Positions 62,402 to 64,000 of a stretch of DNA of 64,000 nucleotides are shown here, one piece after another (the first letter of the stretch is position 1; each line of letters begins with the position of its first letter). Below the pieces are notes generated by a model. That model saw only the letters and a program-made list of their open reading frames with translations. It was not told the DNA's origin and ran no database searches. The DNA lies in the NCBI RefSeq assembly GCF_000526695.1, contig NZ_JAGO01000011.1, forward strand, positions 372,001 to 436,000, read 5' to 3'. The stretch comes from Carnimonas nigrificans ATCC BAA-78 (GTDB lineage Bacteria; Pseudomonadota; Gammaproteobacteria; Pseudomonadales; Halomonadaceae). The position numbers were made by a program, and so were the translations under genes.

Positions 62402-64000
62402 TTGAGCGCATCCGATTTATCTCCTGCTTCTGGCAGTGAACACGACCAGCTTCGAGCACTAGGCAAGGCGCTCGATGAGGTAACACTTGCTGATGCCCAG
62501 GCGCTTTCGGGGCGGCTGGCAAAGCTTGCCCAGCGCACGAAACGCGGTCAGCCGATTGACCGTGCGCTGAATGACATCCGGCAGCGTATCGCCAAGAGCA
62601 AGGCGCAGGTGGCTGCCCGTGAAGCACGCACCTTCACCCTTGATTATCCTGAATCACTGCCGGTCAGCGGCAAGCGTGCAGACATTCTCAAGGCGCTCAA
62701 CGAGCATCAGGTGATTGTGGTTGCCGGTGAAACCGGCTCGGGAAAAACTACCCAGCTACCCAAGCTGTGTCTTGAGTGCGGGCTGGGGCGGCGCGGCATT
62801 ATTGGTCATACCCAGCCGCGTCGTCTGGCAGCGCGTTCGGTAGCGGCGCGTTTGGCGGAAGAGCTTGAAACGCCGCTCGGAGAGGGCGTCGGCTATCAGA
62901 TGCGTTTCGCTGACAACACCAGCGCTGATACGCGTATCAAGCTGATGACCGACGGTATTCTGCTGGCCGAGACCCAGCATGATCCTGATCTGCTGCGCTA
63001 CGACGCGATCATCATTGATGAAGCACACGAGCGCAGTCTTAATATCGACTTCCTGTTGGGTTATCTCAAACAGCTCCTGGCGCGTCGTCGCGATCTCAAG
63101 CTGGTGATTACCTCGGCGACTATCGACCTGGAGCGCTTTGCTGACCACTTCGCTGTTGAGCGCGAAGGGAAACGTGTTCCCGCCCCTATCATCGAAGTGT
63201 CGGGGCGTACCTTTCCGGTGGAAACACGTTACCGTCCACTGGTGCGCAGCGGTGACGATGAGGACGATATCAGTGTGCAGGAAGGTATCCTGCGCGCCGT
63301 GGAAGAGATCGAACAGGCGGAGCGTGAGTTGGGCTTTGGCAGCGGCCCGCGGGATGTGCTGGTATTCCTGCCCGGCGAGCGCGAGATTCGTGAAACTGCC
63401 GATGTGCTGCGCCGCGCCCAACTGCGTCATACCGAAATACTGCCGCTCTATGCGCGACTCTCGGCGGCGGAGCAGAACCGCGTGTTTGCTGCCCATGCGG
63501 GGCGACGCATCGTGCTCTCGACCAACGTGGCGGAAACCTCGCTGACAGTGCCGGGCATTCGCTACGTTATCGACCCCGGGCTGGTGCGAATCAGTCGCTA
63601 TAGCTACCGCGCCAAGATTCAGCGGCTGCCGATTGAGCCGATCAGTCAGGCCAGTGCCGAACAGCGCAAGGGGCGCTGTGGTCGTGTGGCGGCGGGCCTG
63701 TGCATCCGGCTCTACAGCGAGGATGATTTTCTGGCGCGGCCCGCCTTTACCGATCCTGAAATCAAGCGCACCAATCTGGCGGCCGTCATTCTGTCGATGC
63801 TGGCGCTCAAGCTGGGGGATATCGGCGCTTTTCCATTTATCGAGCCACCGGATGAGCGCTTCGTGCGGGATGGCTTCCGTCTGCTGGAAGAACTGGGGGC
63901 GGTCGACAAGCAACGGATCACGTCGGTGGGGCGCCAGTTGGCGCGTTTTCCGGTCGATCCGCGTCTGGCACGCATGGTGCTGGCCGGTGGCGCCCAAGGA
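62402..64000 (+). CDS. hrpA: ATP-dependent RNA helicase HrpA, 3' end outside window
   Basis: DEAH-box helicase that in E. coli rescues stalled ribosomes and processes mRNA. 533 codons are in the window and the frame is open at the edge. Visible: motif I GETGSGKTTQLP (about 108), QPRRLAARSVAAR, motif II IIDEAHERSLN (about 206), SATIDLERF, motif V/VI STNVAETSLTVPG and QRKGRCGRVAAG. The start is a TTG at 62402 with GAGG 5 nt upstream; an in-frame TGA 15 nt before it rules out a longer start. Confidence 0.94.
   Translation, partial: MSASDLSPASGSEHDQLRALGKALDEVTLADAQALSGRLAKLAQRTKRGQPIDRALNDIRQRIAKSKAQVAAREARTFTLDYPESLPVSGKRADILKALNEHQVIVVAGETGSGKTTQLPKLCLECGLGRRGIIGHTQPRRLAARSVAARLAEELETPLGEGVGYQMRFADNTSADTRIKLMTDGILLAETQHDPDLLRYDAIIIDEAHERSLNIDFLLGYLKQLLARRRDLKLVITSATIDLERFADHFAVEREGKRVPAPIIEVSGRTFPVETRYRPLVRSGDDEDDISVQEGILRAVEEIEQAERELGFGSGPRDVLVFLPGEREIRETADVLRRAQLRHTEILPLYARLSAAEQNRVFAAHAGRRIVLSTNVAETSLTVPGIRYVIDPGLVRISRYSYRAKIQRLPIEPISQASAEQRKGRCGRVAAGLCIRLYSEDDFLARPAFTDPEIKRTNLAAVILSMLALKLGDIGAFPFIEPPDERFVRDGFRLLEELGAVDKQRITSVGRQLARFPVDPRLARMVLAGGAQG

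Noticed and set aside
62756-63997. 413-codon minus-strand open frame
   Set aside because: Antisense to hrpA, whose helicase motifs are unmistakable; the frame is a GC-codon shadow.

Overview
The window is a 64 kb stretch of a gammaproteobacterial chromosome. It is GC-rich (roughly mid-fifties percent by eye), densely coding, and shows no phage, plasmid, transposon or CRISPR features. Gene content and order (ycbX-like/pyrD/rmf/rlmKL; htpX-alaA with msrB nearby; ffs-dnaX-ybaB-recR; rnd-ycgL-ycgN; an azlCD pair facing an Lrp gene; a mtlEFGKD mannitol operon; eat-eutBC without microcompartment genes) resemble Pseudomonas and Halomonas relatives. A member of the Halomonadaceae is my best guess. 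That is an inference from gene order and protein flavour, not a database result.

Layout. 1-12.2 kb: the 3' part of trmA, a MOSC protein, pyrD, rmf, rlmKL, a small WGR-domain gene, htpX, alaA, an actinobacterial-looking anmK, a YlqF/RbgA-type GTPase and msrB. 12.5-15.7 kb: a tRNA-Glu/tRNA-Gly operon with a near-consensus promoter and a terminator, an AzlB-like Lrp regulator divergent from azlCD, and an arginase-family enzyme. 15.8-22 kb: a mannitol ABC uptake and oxidation operon on the minus strand. 22.3-28 kb: a second tRNA-Glu/Gly pair, a 96-bp decayed eutB fragment, a class A acid phosphatase, and eat-eutB-eutC behind a near-consensus sigma54 promoter. 28.2-32 kb: a two-gene SbcCD-like nuclease/ATPase pair without a zinc hook. 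32-38 kb: a solitary tRNA-Glu, a yadGH-type ABC exporter joined to queF, a nitroreductase, tRNA-Ser(GGA) and an L,D-transpeptidase.

38-47.6 kb: ackA-xfp (phosphoketolase shunt), an MFS exporter, a short-type gnd, a YhiN-type flavoprotein and the yqjDEK membrane operon. 47.8-51.5 kb: the most unusual locus. A single open reading frame encodes two complete outer-membrane phospholipase A (PldA) domains in tandem. It starts 7 nt after the stop of a CadR/PbrR-type MerR regulator, which is divergent from a His-rich cation diffusion facilitator whose promoter has the 19-bp MerR-type spacer. 51.5-64 kb: tlyA, the 4.5S RNA gene, dnaX-ybaB-recR, rnd-ycgL-ycgN, tesB, ptrB, a small membrane protein and the 5' part of hrpA, which runs off the window.

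How the parts work together. Several blocks form coherent pathways: mannitol to fructose (mtl), ethanolamine to acetaldehyde and ammonia (eat-eutBC, needing B12), xylulose-5-P or fructose-6-P to acetyl-P to acetate plus ATP (xfp-ackA), branched-chain amino-acid export (azlCD), divalent-metal efflux (CadR-CDF), and stationary-phase ribosome handling (rmf, yqjD). No obvious defence island or biosynthetic cluster is present. The candidates for something new are the tandem PldA protein with its metal-regulator linkage and the eutB remnant. Intergenic palindromes upstream of rmf, ldt and gnd deserve operator tests.
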